The position numbers and the translations under genes were made by a program. This document shows positions 8,924-18,255 of a stretch of DNA of 64,000 nucleotides, in pieces. A model generated the notes under the pieces. The model was not told where the DNA came from, did no database searches, and was given only the letters and a program-made list of their open reading frames with translations. The DNA is taken from assembly GCA_026645735.1 (NCBI GenBank), contig JAPKMT010000001.1:62001-126000 (forward strand), written 5' to 3'. Source of the DNA: Flexilinea sp. (lineage in GTDB: Bacteria; Chloroflexota; Anaerolineae; Anaerolineales; Anaerolineaceae). The number at the start of each line of letters is the position of its first letter. Position 1 is the first letter of the stretch.

Positions 8924-10315
8924 TTAAAGCAGTGCGTTATTCGGCGTCCTTGGGAAGGGAATCACATCCCGGATATTCGCCATACTCGTCATGTACATGA
9001 TCAGCCGTTCAAAACCGAGGCCAAAACCGGCGTGATGCGTACCGCCGAAGCGGCGCAAATCCAGATACCATTCATAATCTTCCACATTCAGACCGCATTC
9101 GCGGATGCGTTGTTCCAGCACGTCCGCGCGTTCTTCACGCTGTGACCCGCCGATGATTTCACCGACAGCTGGAACCAGCAGATCCATCGCAGCGACGGTT
9201 TTCCCGTCATCATTCAGCCGCATATAGAAGGCTTTCAATTCCTTGGGATAGTTGATCACGAAAAGCGGTTTCTTGAAGACCTGTTCGGTCAGATAACGCT
9301 CATGTTCCGTCTGCAGGTCGGCTCCCCAGAAGACCGGATATTGGAATTTGTCTTTGACCTTCTCCAGGATCTCAATCGCTTCGGTATAGGTGACTTTTGC
9401 AAAGTCCGATTCAATCACGGAATTGATCCGCTGGATCAGCTCTTTGTCATACATCTCATTGAAGAATGCCATTTCCTGCGGACATTGTTCCATGACATAC
9501 TGCAGCACAAATTTGATCATATCGCGAGCCAGATCCATGTCATCCTGCAGTTCCGCAAACGCAATTTCCGGTTCGATCATCCAGAATTCGGAGGCATGGC
9601 GTGCCGTGAAGGATTGTTCCGCCCGGAATGTCGGTCCAAAGGTGTAGACCTTGCCAAATGTCAATGCCATCACTTCCGCTTCCAACTGCCCGGACACGGT
9701 CAGGCTGGTCGGTTTGCCGAAAAAGTCTTTCGAATAATCCGGAGCACCGCTTTCGGTCAGCGGCGGTTTGACGGGATCCAGCGTGGTGACACGGAACATC
9801 TCGCCGGCGCCTTCACAGTCGCTGGTGGTGATGATGGGAGTATGCGCATATACGAAGCCATGCTCGTTGAAGAACTTGTGGATCGCATACGCGGTGACGC
9901 TTCGAACGCGGAATGTCGCGCTGAGCGTATTGGTTCGGGTCCGCAGATGCGGGAGCGTCCGTAGAAATTCCAGCGAATGATGCTTTTTTTGCAGCGGATA
10001 ATCCGGAGAAGACTGCCCTTCGATCGTGACCTCGGATGCTTCGACCTCAAACGGCTGTTTGGCGTCCGGTGTCAGTTTGAAAATGCCTTTCACGATAAAC
10101 GCGGCACCTACATTCTGACTGGCGACATCCGCATAATTCTGCAGCTCGCTGGTGAAGACCACCTGCAGCGGAGAATGGCAGCTTCCATCCGTGAGATGGA
10201 TAAAGGCAGTCGTTTTATGGTCCCGGATCGATTTTGCCCAGCCGCAGACAGTGATTTCCTGGCTGTCGAATTGGGACGGAAATAAAAACAGATCTTTAAT
10301 TTCAGTTCTTTTCAC
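8924..10315 (-). CDS. asnS: Asparaginyl-tRNA synthetase
   Basis: 463 residues, usual for AsnS. The N-terminal OB-fold (about residues 1-105) binds the anticodon and carries [22 protein letters not shown]. The class II catalytic core follows, with motif 2 ([21 protein letters not shown]) and motif 3 ([16 protein letters not shown]) near the end. The substitution pattern ([12 protein letters not shown], flipping-loop region) is that of AsnRS rather than AspRS. It charges tRNA-Asn with asparagine in the cytosol. The start codon is GTG at 10315, with CAGGAG 9 bases upstream. It is transcribed alone and ends at a clear terminator; it marks the left border of the defence island. Confidence 0.95.
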   Translation of the reverse strand: MKRTEIKDLFLFPSQFDSQEITVCGWAKSIRDHKTTAFIHLTDGSCHSPLQVVFTSELQNYADVASQNVGAAFIVKGIFKLTPDAKQPFEVEASEVTIEGQSSPDYPLQKKHHSLEFLRTLPHLRTRTNTLSATFRVRSVTAYAIHKFFNEHGFVYAHTPIITTSDCEGAGEMFRVTTLDPVKPPLTESGAPDYSKDFFGKPTSLTVSGQLEAEVMALTFGKVYTFGPTFRAEQSFTARHASEFWMIEPEIAFAELQDDMDLARDMIKFVLQYVMEQCPQEMAFFNEMYDKELIQRINSVIESDFAKVTYTEAIEILEKVKDKFQYPVFWGADLQTEHERYLTEQVFKKPLFVINYPKELKAFYMRLNDDGKTVAAMDLLVPAVGEIIGGSQREERADVLEQRIRECGLNVEDYEWYLDLRRFGGTHHAGFGLGFERLIMYMTSMANIRDVIPFPRTPNNALL

Positions 10316-10614
10316 TTGACACGACTCCTGATCATGGATTTTTCAATGCCTGTACAGCGCTTCTAAATGGAATCTGGCTTTTCCAATATTGAGCGGCACC
10401 CTTTATGAATCCTCTCGATATGGCGAAATGCTGATCATACAGGGCGTAAAAACGTTTTTTACGCAAAGAATTATATCATGAAGCCCTTTTCCTTCCTGCG
10501 GAAGGATTTTAAGGAGGAGAGAGATATAGTAAATAATAAAAATTCTGTGTAAATTGCATTCGTTATCTTTTCCGAATTATGACAATCTGCATGTGGTTTT
10601 ACTGGCTTATTACG
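10316..10614. other. Intergenic region at left border of the defence island
   Basis: No gene seen. It holds the presumed asnS promoter region, a perfect palindrome GCGTAAAAA/TTTTTACGC at 10444-10464, a second hairpin CCTTCC/GGAAGG at 10490-10504, and an AAGGAGG at 10511-10517 that is not followed by any start codon at a useful distance. The last could be the leftover ribosome binding site of a gene displaced by insertion of the island. Confidence 0.4.
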
Positions 10615-10643
10615 TTGACAAATCCTGTATCATCATCTATGAT
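10615..10643 (+). promoter_or_regulatory. Sigma-70-type promoter of the defence superoperon
   Basis: TTGACA at 10615-10620, a 17-base spacer, and TATGAT at 10638-10643. Expected transcription start is near 10650, about 15 bases before the first ATG of the island. It is the only strong promoter match seen ahead of the 21-kb gene run. Confidence 0.8.
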
Positions 10644-10664
10644 AATCGAAGATCTACACACAAG

Positions 10665-10913
10665 ATGGTTAATGTCCGGGAAGATAATCAATTAATATCG
10701 CATTTAATTCTCTCAAGGGTCGACATTGCAGCAATAGAAAAACGCACTGACGTGCAGCGCGAGACGGGCATTGCCTGGTCAACGCTAAATTCCTGGGCGA
10801 ATAACCAGTTGACCCGCTACGATGCGCCGGTAATTAAAGCGCTGTGCGAATACTTCGATTGCCAGGTGGGGGATCTACTGGTTTTTGAAAGAGAAGACAA
10901 ATTAATCCAATGA
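10665..10913 (+). CDS. Small XRE-family (Cro/CI-like) regulator, first gene of defence island
   Basis: 82 residues from the ATG at 10665. A longer in-frame version starting at TTG 10554 would place the promoter inside the gene and is rejected. The body is one helix-turn-helix domain of the short YozG-like type (ETGIAWSTLNSWANNQLTRY, then VIKALCEYFDCQVGDLLVF). It likely binds DNA and controls the island promoter just upstream, a usual arrangement in restriction-modification loci; target sites are not identified. Its stop overlaps the ATG of the next small frame (ATGA), so the genes are translationally coupled. It resembles the second regulator at 14601. Confidence 0.72.
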   Translation: MVNVREDNQLISHLILSRVDIAAIEKRTDVQRETGIAWSTLNSWANNQLTRYDAPVIKALCEYFDCQVGDLLVFEREDKLIQ

Positions 10914-11059
10914 AGAATTCTAAATTTTGGTTTGAAGTATATAACAATTGGTTCTTTGCTGCCGTCACACATCCAAATGGATATGCAACTATATCAACCT
11001 TAAACCAAATGTATGACCCAGAGAAAAAGAATTTTCGAGAGGGGGCATTCGCTTTATGA
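10910..11059 (+). CDS. 49-residue hypothetical protein, translationally coupled on both sides
   Basis: ATG 10910 overlaps the preceding stop as ATGA, and the TGA at 11057-11059 overlaps the next gene's ATG (11056) in the same way. A frame of exactly this fit is unlikely to be chance. The product is MKNSKFWFEVYNNWFFAAV followed by a polar half ending EGAFAL; it is aromatic-rich and has no recognised motif. A GAGAGGGGG stretch inside its 3' end probably serves as ribosome binding site for the helicase gene. It could be a functional peptide, an accessory subunit of the helicase, or mainly a coupling device. The family is not recognised. Confidence 0.55.
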   Translation: MKNSKFWFEVYNNWFFAAVTHPNGYATISTLNQMYDPEKKNFREGAFAL

Positions 11060-14000
11060 CAACCAGTTCTATAGCCGCAAACCTGCCAGCAAACGCAATT
11101 TTGAGAGGCCCAATCTTTCCTGAGCCAGTCCAGATTATTTTAGCAATACCGGTCGGTTCAAATGTGAAAATAATAGGCAAAGGTGTTAATTCCGGTCAAG
11201 TCTATGAGCCAATATTAACCCCAGATCAATTGTCCAATCTCTTCATTACACCAATGCAAGCCCCCTTTGATGCTGATCCTATGGCATTCCGATTGGGGAT
11301 TGAAGCACTAAGAATCGGCCTGGCTTATGAATATGACCCTTATTTTTCTCTGTCCATAGCCAGGATTGATCCGCTTCCACATCAACTCGAAGCCGTCTAC
11401 GACTATTTTCTTAAGCTGCCTCGCGTCCGTTTTCTATTGGCAGATGACCCAGGGGCTGGCAAGACCATTATGGCCGGCCTGCTGATCAAGGAATTAAAGA
11501 TCCGGGGATTGATTCGCCGTGTGTTGATTTTAACCCCGGCGAATTTGACCTTCCAGTGGCAGCGAGAGTTAAAGGATAAATTCCACGAAGATTTCGAAGT
11601 TATCAATAGCCAGATACTACGAGCGAATTATGGGATGAATCCATGGCAAGAACGCAACCAGGTCATCACATCAGTTGCATGGGTATCTCGGATTGAGGAT
11701 GCCAAAGAAAGCTTATTGCGAAGCCATTGGGATTTAATTATTGTCGATGAAGCTCATAAAATGAGCGCGTATAGCTCTGAGAAAAAAACATTAATGTATC
11801 GCCTGGGTGAAGCACTCTCAGAAAATACTGACCATTACCTCTTAATGACCGCCACCCCACACAAGGGTGATCCGGAAAATTTTTGTTTATTTCTTCAACT
11901 TCTGGACAAGGATGTTTATGGAGATGTTCGCAGTCTCGAAACAGCTATGCAGCGCAACAATGCTCCATTTTACTTGCGCAGGGTGAAAGAGGCATTAGTT
12001 TCATTTCCAGATTCTGTAACAGGAAAAGTAAAAGCACTCTTTACCAAGCGTTTTGTGCGGACGATGGATTTTCAGATCGACAGCGAAGAAATTGAGTTTT
12101 ACGAAGACCTTACCCATTATGTAGAAGATCAATCCATCCGGGCTGCCTCAGACGATTCGCCGTCAGGTCGAGCTGTAGGTTTTACCATGGCAATGCTGCA
12201 GCGACGTTTTGCGTCAAGCGTATATGCGGTTCGAAGAACATTGGAACGCATGCTTGAGAAACGCAAAAAAATTCTCGCAGACCCTGCGGGCTATCGCAAC
12301 GAACAGATCGCTAACAAACTCCCGGAAGATTTCGATGAGTTGCCAGAAGATGAACAGAACGAAATTCTTACAGCGCTGGAAAGTGCAGTTGCCTCCATAA
12401 ATCCTGAGGACCTTCGCAGAGAAATCTCAGAGTTAAGCCGTCTCGTTGTTCAGGCGGTTGCGCTGGAACAAAGGGAACGGGAATCAAAGCTAATCAAATT
12501 GAAACAAGCTCTAACCGACCAGGGGGTTTTCAGAGATCCCAAAATGAAGCTTTTGCTTTTCACAGAGCATAAAGACACATTGGATTACCTGGTTGGTAAA
12601 TTGTGCGATTGGGGACTTACGGTTACACAAATTCACGGAGGTATGAGAGTCGGAGATCGAGACACCCCCAATACTCGTATCTATGCGGAACGTGAATTTA
12701 GAGAAACTTGCCAGGTGTTGGTTGCCACTGAGGCAGCGGGAGAAGGCATCAACCTGCAATTCTGCTGGTTTATGATAAATTATGACATTCCTTGGAATCC
12801 GAATCGCTTGGAGCAGAGGATGGGGCGTATCCATCGCTATGGGCAAGAGCGCGATTGTTTGATTTTCAATTTTGTTTCCACCAACACCCGCGAAGGCCGC
12901 GTCTTGCAGAAATTATTTGAACGCATTCGCGCAATTGAAGACGCCCTGGATCCACAGCACACAGGAAAAGTATTCAATGTCCTTGGGGATATTTTTCCAG
13001 CCAATATGCTCGAGCGCATGGTTCGAGACATGTATGCCCATAACAATATGACGGAAGAACTGATCAAGAGCCGCATCGTGGAACAGGTTGATCCTGAACG
13101 ATTCAGGAAAATTACTTCTTCCACTTTGGAGGGGTTGGCAAAACGAGAGTTAAATCTATCCGCTTTGATCGGAAAATCTGCTGAGGCCAAGGAACATCGC
13201 CTGGTCCCAGAAATCATCGAAGATTTCTTTCTCCAATCCTCTCCCAGGATCGGCCTCGCTCCCAAGGAAGTGCGCGGCGAGCAGCATGTTTTCCGGGTAG
13301 GCCGCATTCCTCGCTCCTTGTGGCCGATTGGGGAGCGGCTCGAACCCCGTTTTGGCCGTCTCGGGCATGAGTATAAACAAATTACTTTCAGTAAAGAGTA
13401 TTTGGAAAAAGATCCTACGCTGGAATGGGTGACGCCAGGTCATCCTTTATTTGAAACCGCCCGAGAGGCAGCCTGGAATGATGTGCAGGATGATCTCGAG
13501 CGGGGAGCAGTGTTTTTTGATTTGAACCGTGAACAGCCATCTCAAATGGTTGTATATCAAGCTGCTGTTCGGGATGGTCGTGGAAATGTGCTTCACCGCC
13601 GACTTTTTGTTGTTGAGGCCAAAAATTCTGGCGAGATGATGCTTCGGCAACCGACTGTCTTCTTGGATGTAATACCTGCGCCGATAGGAACTACAGTCCC
13701 GGATGAAACCGGATTGCCAGACCGCGCACGCATTGAACAGTTTTTATATGAGAAAGCCTTAGCGCCCTTCTTGCAGGATATCACTCGTGAGAGGGAACAC
13801 GAGAATAACATTATCCGTGAACATTTACAGCTTAGTCTGAATGAATTGATCAACCGGCAACAAATTCGCCATGGCGAACTTCAGGAACAGCAGCTTAATG
13901 GGGATAACAGCCCTCTCATGCTTGCTAATCTAAAACAAGTGGAAGACCGATTGGAGGAATTGAATCACCGCCTGGAGCAGCGAACCGTGGAATTGATACG

Positions 14001-14487
14001 AGAGCGCCATTGCACAATCAGCGATATTAAAATCATAGGGCAGGCCTGGATTCTTCCACATCCAGAACGGCGCTCGCCCGACATGCTAGGGATGGTCAAT
14101 GACCCCGAAATCGAGAGAATCGCAATCGAAGTGGCCAAGCAGTATGAACAATCGCGTGGTTGGCAGGTGACCAGCGTGGAAAGTGAGAACCGAGGGTTTG
14201 ACCTGATATCACAGCGCCAACACCCTGATGACCCCAATTCAGTTGAATTCAAATACATTGAAGTCAAAGGTCGGGCAGGGATTGGCGAAATTTCTGTCAC
14301 CACAAATGAATTTAAGACCGCAGAACGGTTGCAGGATGATTATTGGCTATATGTCGTCTATCATTGCGCGACCCGGCCGGAGATTCACCGCGTTCAGAAC
14401 CCGGCGCGGCTTGACTGGCAGTCCGTTGTTCAAGTTGAACACTATAAAACCACCCCAGCCGAAATCATCAAAGAGCAAAAGCAGTAA
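11056..14487 (+). CDS. SNF2/DEAD-like helicase with C-terminal DUF3883-like domain
   Basis: 1143 residues. Superfamily 2 motor: Walker A ADDPGAGKT (about 128-136), DEAH box LIIVDEAHK (about 229), motif III LLMTATPHKGD, and a second RecA lobe with TEAAGEGINLQFC and motif VI QRMGRIHRYGQ (about 587). This is the SNF2/RapA-like group. A long middle part follows, with a coiled segment near 920-990. About residues 1015-1110 resemble DUF3883, a domain with nuclease-like features (RGFDLIS, KYIEVKGRA) found in defence helicases. It presumably moves on or senses foreign DNA. It shares features with DrmD of DISARM, but no drmA or drmB is present. It lies directly upstream of the type I R-M genes. Confidence 0.8.
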   Translation: MTTSSIAANLPANAILRGPIFPEPVQIILAIPVGSNVKIIGKGVNSGQVYEPILTPDQLSNLFITPMQAPFDADPMAFRLGIEALRIGLAYEYDPYFSLSIARIDPLPHQLEAVYDYFLKLPRVRFLLADDPGAGKTIMAGLLIKELKIRGLIRRVLILTPANLTFQWQRELKDKFHEDFEVINSQILRANYGMNPWQERNQVITSVAWVSRIEDAKESLLRSHWDLIIVDEAHKMSAYSSEKKTLMYRLGEALSENTDHYLLMTATPHKGDPENFCLFLQLLDKDVYGDVRSLETAMQRNNAPFYLRRVKEALVSFPDSVTGKVKALFTKRFVRTMDFQIDSEEIEFYEDLTHYVEDQSIRAASDDSPSGRAVGFTMAMLQRRFASSVYAVRRTLERMLEKRKKILADPAGYRNEQIANKLPEDFDELPEDEQNEILTALESAVASINPEDLRREISELSRLVVQAVALEQRERESKLIKLKQALTDQGVFRDPKMKLLLFTEHKDTLDYLVGKLCDWGLTVTQIHGGMRVGDRDTPNTRIYAEREFRETCQVLVATEAAGEGINLQFCWFMINYDIPWNPNRLEQRMGRIHRYGQERDCLIFNFVSTNTREGRVLQKLFERIRAIEDALDPQHTGKVFNVLGDIFPANMLERMVRDMYAHNNMTEELIKSRIVEQVDPERFRKITSSTLEGLAKRELNLSALIGKSAEAKEHRLVPEIIEDFFLQSSPRIGLAPKEVRGEQHVFRVGRIPRSLWPIGERLEPRFGRLGHEYKQITFSKEYLEKDPTLEWVTPGHPLFETAREAAWNDVQDDLERGAVFFDLNREQPSQMVVYQAAVRDGRGNVLHRRLFVVEAKNSGEMMLRQPTVFLDVIPAPIGTTVPDETGLPDRARIEQFLYEKALAPFLQDITREREHENNIIREHLQLSLNELINRQQIRHGELQEQQLNGDNSPLMLANLKQVEDRLEELNHRLEQRTVELIRERHCTISDIKIIGQAWILPHPERRSPDMLGMVNDPEIERIAIEVAKQYEQSRGWQVTSVESENRGFDLISQRQHPDDPNSVEFKYIEVKGRAGIGEISVTTNEFKTAERLQDDYWLYVVYHCATRPEIHRVQNPARLDWQSVVQVEHYKTTPAEIIKEQKQ

Positions 14488-14550
14488 TGCGCATGACTAT
14501 CAGGTTATTAACATAGCACTTAAAGCGAATATTGATATAAAATAAATATA

Positions 14551-14584
14551 CAATCCATACTCTGTTTAGTATTTCTCTGGATTG
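14551..14584 (+). promoter_or_regulatory. Interrupted inverted repeat upstream of second XRE gene (candidate operator)
   Basis: CAATCC and GGATTG form the outer arms; ATAC and GTAT form inner arms. It lies in the 113-base gap between the helicase gene and the regulator gene at 14601, the position of an operator. No convincing promoter hexamers were found in the gap. Confidence 0.35.
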
Positions 14585-14600
14585 AAAGGGATGCCCTATC

Positions 14601-14828
14601 ATGACCAAGAAAATGGTTCATCTAAAAATTGGCGAACTTCTTGACAAGCAAGGAGTCAGTACAGCCGAATTGGTTGAAAGAACAGGGGTTGCCTATAATA
14701 CGGCTTTGGGTTTACGGCGTGGCGCAGTTGCTCGCATCGACCTGGATGTTTTAGCAAGAATTTGTGAGGCTCTAAATGTTGAACCTGGAGAGCTTTTTGA
14801 ATTGGTTGATACTGTGGAAAAGAAATAA
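14601..14828 (+). CDS. Small XRE-family regulator (second copy)
   Basis: 75 residues, one Cro/CI helix-turn-helix (VSTAELVERTGVAYNTALGL, then LDVLARICEALNVEPGELFEL). The start at ATG 14601 follows a GAAAGGG stretch. Similar in size and layout to the regulator at 10665, so the island has two regulators of one type, each ahead of an effector block. It stands 14 bases before hsdM and probably tunes the methylase/restriction genes, as C proteins do, although it is shorter than a typical C protein. An interrupted inverted repeat 17 bases upstream may be its site. Confidence 0.75.
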   Translation: MTKKMVHLKIGELLDKQGVSTAELVERTGVAYNTALGLRRGAVARIDLDVLARICEALNVEPGELFELVDTVEKK

Positions 14829-14842
14829 GGAAAATAATTCTC

Positions 14843-16894
14843 ATGGCTGATCATTACCAGCTCTCCAATTTTATCTGGCAAATTGCAGATCTTCTACGTG
14901 GACCATATCGTCCGCCACAGTATGAACGGGTTATGTTGCCATTAACAGTGTTGCGCCGCTTTGATTGCGTACTTGCATCTACTAAAGACAGTGTTCTCGC
15001 CGAAGCAAAGCGATTAGAGAACAGCACAACGATTACGGGGAATGCGCTGGAGAAATGGCTCAATGATGTGGCAAAGCAGCGTTTTCATAATCACTCACCA
15101 CTTAATTTCGAGAAATTGAAGGGTGATCCAAATAACATTGATGAGCATCTAGTAAGCTATATAAAGGGTTTCTCCCAAAACATTCAAGATATCTTTGAAA
15201 AATTTGAATTTGTCGCCGAAATCGAAAAGATGCGTGAGGCAAATATCCTATATCTCGTGGTATCCAAGTTTTGCGAGATCGACTTGCATCCGAAAGAAGT
15301 CGATAACATCCAAATGGGATTGCTTTTTGAGGATTTGATCCGCCGCTTCAATGAAGCTGCTAACGAAACTGCAGGTGATTATTTCACTCCCCGCGAAGTC
15401 ATTCGTTTGATGGTGGATATCCTTCTTAGCCCGGACGATGAAGTCCTAACTCAGCCGGGGATTATTCGGAAAGTATTGGACCCTGCCTGCGGTACGGGTG
15501 GAATGCTTTCTGAGGCCCAAAACCACCTTCGTAAGAACAACCAAGGGGCATCATTATGGGTCTTTGGGCAGGATTTCAATCCGCGCGCTTATGCAATTGC
15601 CGCATCAGATTTGTTGATGAAAGATGGCGAAAACAGCGATATTCGCTTTGGCGATACATTGACCGAAGACCGCTTTCCAGACGATAAATTTGATTATCTA
15701 CTGGCCAATCCTCCTTTTGGCGTGGACTGGAAGAAACAGCAAAAATTCGTCCAGGCGGAACGTGACAAGCAGGGATACTCTGGCCGGTTTGGGGCAGGTT
15801 TGCCGCGGGTTAACGATGGATCCTTGCTCTTTTTGCAGCACATGATCAGTAAATTTGAACCTTACCAGCCTGAACAAAAAAAATCAGGGTCGCGCCTGGC
15901 GATTGTTTTCAATGGATCGCCACTTTTCACTGGTGGTGCCGGCAGCGGCGAAAGCGAGATTCGTAAATGGGTGATTGAAAACGATTGGTTAGAAGCCATC
16001 GTCGCTCTGCCTGAGCAGATGTTTTACAACACAGGCATTGGCACCTATATCTGGATTGTCACTAACCGCAAGGAGCCCCACCGTAAAGGGAAAATTCAAC
16101 TGATCGATGCGCGCAGCGAGCAATTTTATATCCCCATGCGCCGAAGCCTGGGCGATAAACGCCGCCGCCTGGGTGGAACGGAAGAGGGAGATCCGGATCA
16201 GATTGGCGAAATTGTTCGATTATATGGACAATTTGTGGATAATGATCTTTCGAAGATTTTTGATAATGCTGATTTTGGTTATAACCGGGTATCCATTGAG
16301 CGTCCACTCCGGCTGCTTTACCAGATGAATATTGACCGAAAAAGCCGGTTTTTGGATGCTTATCCTCATTTACTCGATGATATCCAGCGAATTGACCTTG
16401 AATTGGGGCGTGAACCCATTTCTGACTGGAACCGCGTTGATCAGCAAATTATTGAAATTCTAAAGCAGCGCGGCAGCCGCTGGAAAGCGAACGAATTAAA
16501 AACCTTTAAAGAAGTATATACCGACCGTAATCCAGAAGCAGAACCGGTTATTCTAAAACAACGCAAACTCAGCCATGATTCAAACGCCAGAATTTGGGGC
16601 TGGTTCCTGGACAGTGATGGCCGGCATGAGGTCATGTTTGAATCCGACTCGCAGTTGCGAAATTTCGAGAATATTCCCCTCAATGAAGCTATTTTAGACT
16701 ATTTCCTGCGCGAGGTCGAGCCGCACCTGCCCGATTCCTGGGTGGACAGTGACAATACTCGTAGCGCTTACGAGATTAATTTCAATCGATATTTTTCCAC
16801 ATATATTTCGCCGCGGTCCCTAAGCGAGATTGATAATGATCTAAAGAATATAGAGAATGAAATTCTTCGCCTACTCGGGGATATTACATCATGA
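14843..16894 (+). CDS. hsdM: Type I restriction-modification methyltransferase subunit HsdM
   Basis: 683 residues, longer than the common 500-550. N-terminal helical HsdM domain (residues 1-160, LSNFIWQIADLLRGPY), then the N6-adenine methylase fold: SAM motif I DPACGTGGML near 213 and catalytic motif IV NPPF at 289. The GDYFTPREVIRLMVDIL motif before the SAM site is typical of HsdM. The last 200 residues form an extra C-terminal region present in a subset of type I enzymes. With HsdS it methylates the host's recognition site; with HsdR it forms the restriction complex. Its TGA overlaps the hsdS ATG (ATGA), ensuring balanced synthesis. Confidence 0.95.
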   Translation: MADHYQLSNFIWQIADLLRGPYRPPQYERVMLPLTVLRRFDCVLASTKDSVLAEAKRLENSTTITGNALEKWLNDVAKQRFHNHSPLNFEKLKGDPNNIDEHLVSYIKGFSQNIQDIFEKFEFVAEIEKMREANILYLVVSKFCEIDLHPKEVDNIQMGLLFEDLIRRFNEAANETAGDYFTPREVIRLMVDILLSPDDEVLTQPGIIRKVLDPACGTGGMLSEAQNHLRKNNQGASLWVFGQDFNPRAYAIAASDLLMKDGENSDIRFGDTLTEDRFPDDKFDYLLANPPFGVDWKKQQKFVQAERDKQGYSGRFGAGLPRVNDGSLLFLQHMISKFEPYQPEQKKSGSRLAIVFNGSPLFTGGAGSGESEIRKWVIENDWLEAIVALPEQMFYNTGIGTYIWIVTNRKEPHRKGKIQLIDARSEQFYIPMRRSLGDKRRRLGGTEEGDPDQIGEIVRLYGQFVDNDLSKIFDNADFGYNRVSIERPLRLLYQMNIDRKSRFLDAYPHLLDDIQRIDLELGREPISDWNRVDQQIIEILKQRGSRWKANELKTFKEVYTDRNPEAEPVILKQRKLSHDSNARIWGWFLDSDGRHEVMFESDSQLRNFENIPLNEAILDYFLREVEPHLPDSWVDSDNTRSAYEINFNRYFSTYISPRSLSEIDNDLKNIENEILRLLGDITS

Positions 16895-18255
16895 ATCTCA
16901 ATACAATCGATAATAAAATTGATATTAGGGATCGTGATAATAATTGGTGGGGCAAACTACCCATAGGGTGGCGGGTTAAAAAGCTTAAGTACATCTCATT
17001 AATTCAGTTAAGTAATGTAGATAAACTATCAGTAGATGGACAGGAAATTGTATTTCTCTGTAATTATACAGATGTTTATAAAAACGAAAAAATTGTTTCC
17101 ACTTTACCATTTATGCAAGCAACGGCTACTGATGAGCAAATTAAGCGGTTATCTATTCAAAAATCTGATGTACTACTAACCAAAGATTCTGAGACTCCTG
17201 ATGATATTGGAATCCCCGCAATTGTTGCGGAAGAGATAACAGGAGTTGTATGCGGTTACCATTTGGCATTATCCCGCCCTAACCCTGACATGGTACATAG
17301 TGGTTTCTTATTTCGGGCAATTCAAAGTCAACCGATAAAAAGATATTTCTACGTAAATTCGGTTGGTATGACTAGATATGGCTTGGATAAACAGGCAATC
17401 GCCGAAATACCCATCCCGTTACCTTCTCTTTCTATTCAGAAAGCAATTGCTGAATATTTGGATCGGGAAATTGCCCATATTGACGCTTTGATCGATGCAA
17501 AAAAAAGTTTGATTGAGCTCTTGGCGGAAAAACGACAGGCATTGATTGAACACGCAGTAACGCATGGGCTGAATTCAAAAGCTACGTTTCGTAATACAGG
17601 TGTTGCTTGGTTAGGTGATATCCCAACGCATTGGCAAGATGCTCCATTAAAACGTTTGGTTAAAACTAAAATTACTGATGGGCCTCATGAAACACCTGAT
17701 TATGATCCTGAGGGGACCCCCTTTGTTTCAGCAGAAGCTGTACAAAATGGACGTATCAATTTTGAATCGCGTTGGGGAAACATACCTCACAGACTACATA
17801 AGAAATATGCTGAAAAGTTACTTCCCAGAAGACATGATATTTTTATGGTTAAATCAGGCGCTACTACTGGAAAGTTGGCTTATGTCGATGTGGATATAGA
17901 ATTTAATGTATGGTCACCTTTAGCATTAATCCGTGCAGAGGAAACGAAGATATTACCTAAATTCTTATTTATTGTTTTACATGCCGATTATATTCAAAGA
18001 CAGATTAGAGCTACCTGGTCTGCTGGGACTCAGCCAAATATTTCGATGGGGGCAATCGAAGAATTGAATATTATTACCCCTCCCCTCGATGAACAACAAG
18101 AAATCGTTGATTACCTGGACCGCGAGATCAATAAAATTGACAGATTGTCACAGGCAACACAATCTAGTATTGCCCTATTGAGTGAAAGGCGCGATGCACT
18201 CATTTCAGCTGCAGTCAGTGGGCAATTAGGTTACTTATATGAGGAAACAAAATGA
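16891..18255 (+). CDS. hsdS: Type I restriction-modification specificity subunit HsdS
   Basis: 454 residues with two target-recognition domains, each followed by a conserved helical spacer: LDREIAHIDALIDAKKSLIELL after the first and LDREINKIDRLSQATQSSIALL after the second. Each recognition half sets one part of a bipartite DNA site. It overlaps hsdM by four bases and the next ATPase gene by four (ATGA at 18252). Base composition is clearly AT-richer than the mcrBC-like genes downstream (17 G+C in the 60 bases 16981-17040). No truncation or inversion repeats are seen, so there is no evidence here of phase-variable shuffling. Confidence 0.93.
   Translation: MNLNTIDNKIDIRDRDNNWWGKLPIGWRVKKLKYISLIQLSNVDKLSVDGQEIVFLCNYTDVYKNEKIVSTLPFMQATATDEQIKRLSIQKSDVLLTKDSETPDDIGIPAIVAEEITGVVCGYHLALSRPNPDMVHSGFLFRAIQSQPIKRYFYVNSVGMTRYGLDKQAIAEIPIPLPSLSIQKAIAEYLDREIAHIDALIDAKKSLIELLAEKRQALIEHAVTHGLNSKATFRNTGVAWLGDIPTHWQDAPLKRLVKTKITDGPHETPDYDPEGTPFVSAEAVQNGRINFESRWGNIPHRLHKKYAEKLLPRRHDIFMVKSGATTGKLAYVDVDIEFNVWSPLALIRAEETKILPKFLFIVLHADYIQRQIRATWSAGTQPNISMGAIEELNIITPPLDEQQEIVDYLDREINKIDRLSQATQSSIALLSERRDALISAAVSGQLGYLYEETK

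Noticed and set aside
10444..10464. Terminator
   Set aside because: The palindrome GCGTAAAAA/TTTTTACGC has no T-run after it and no gene ends nearby.
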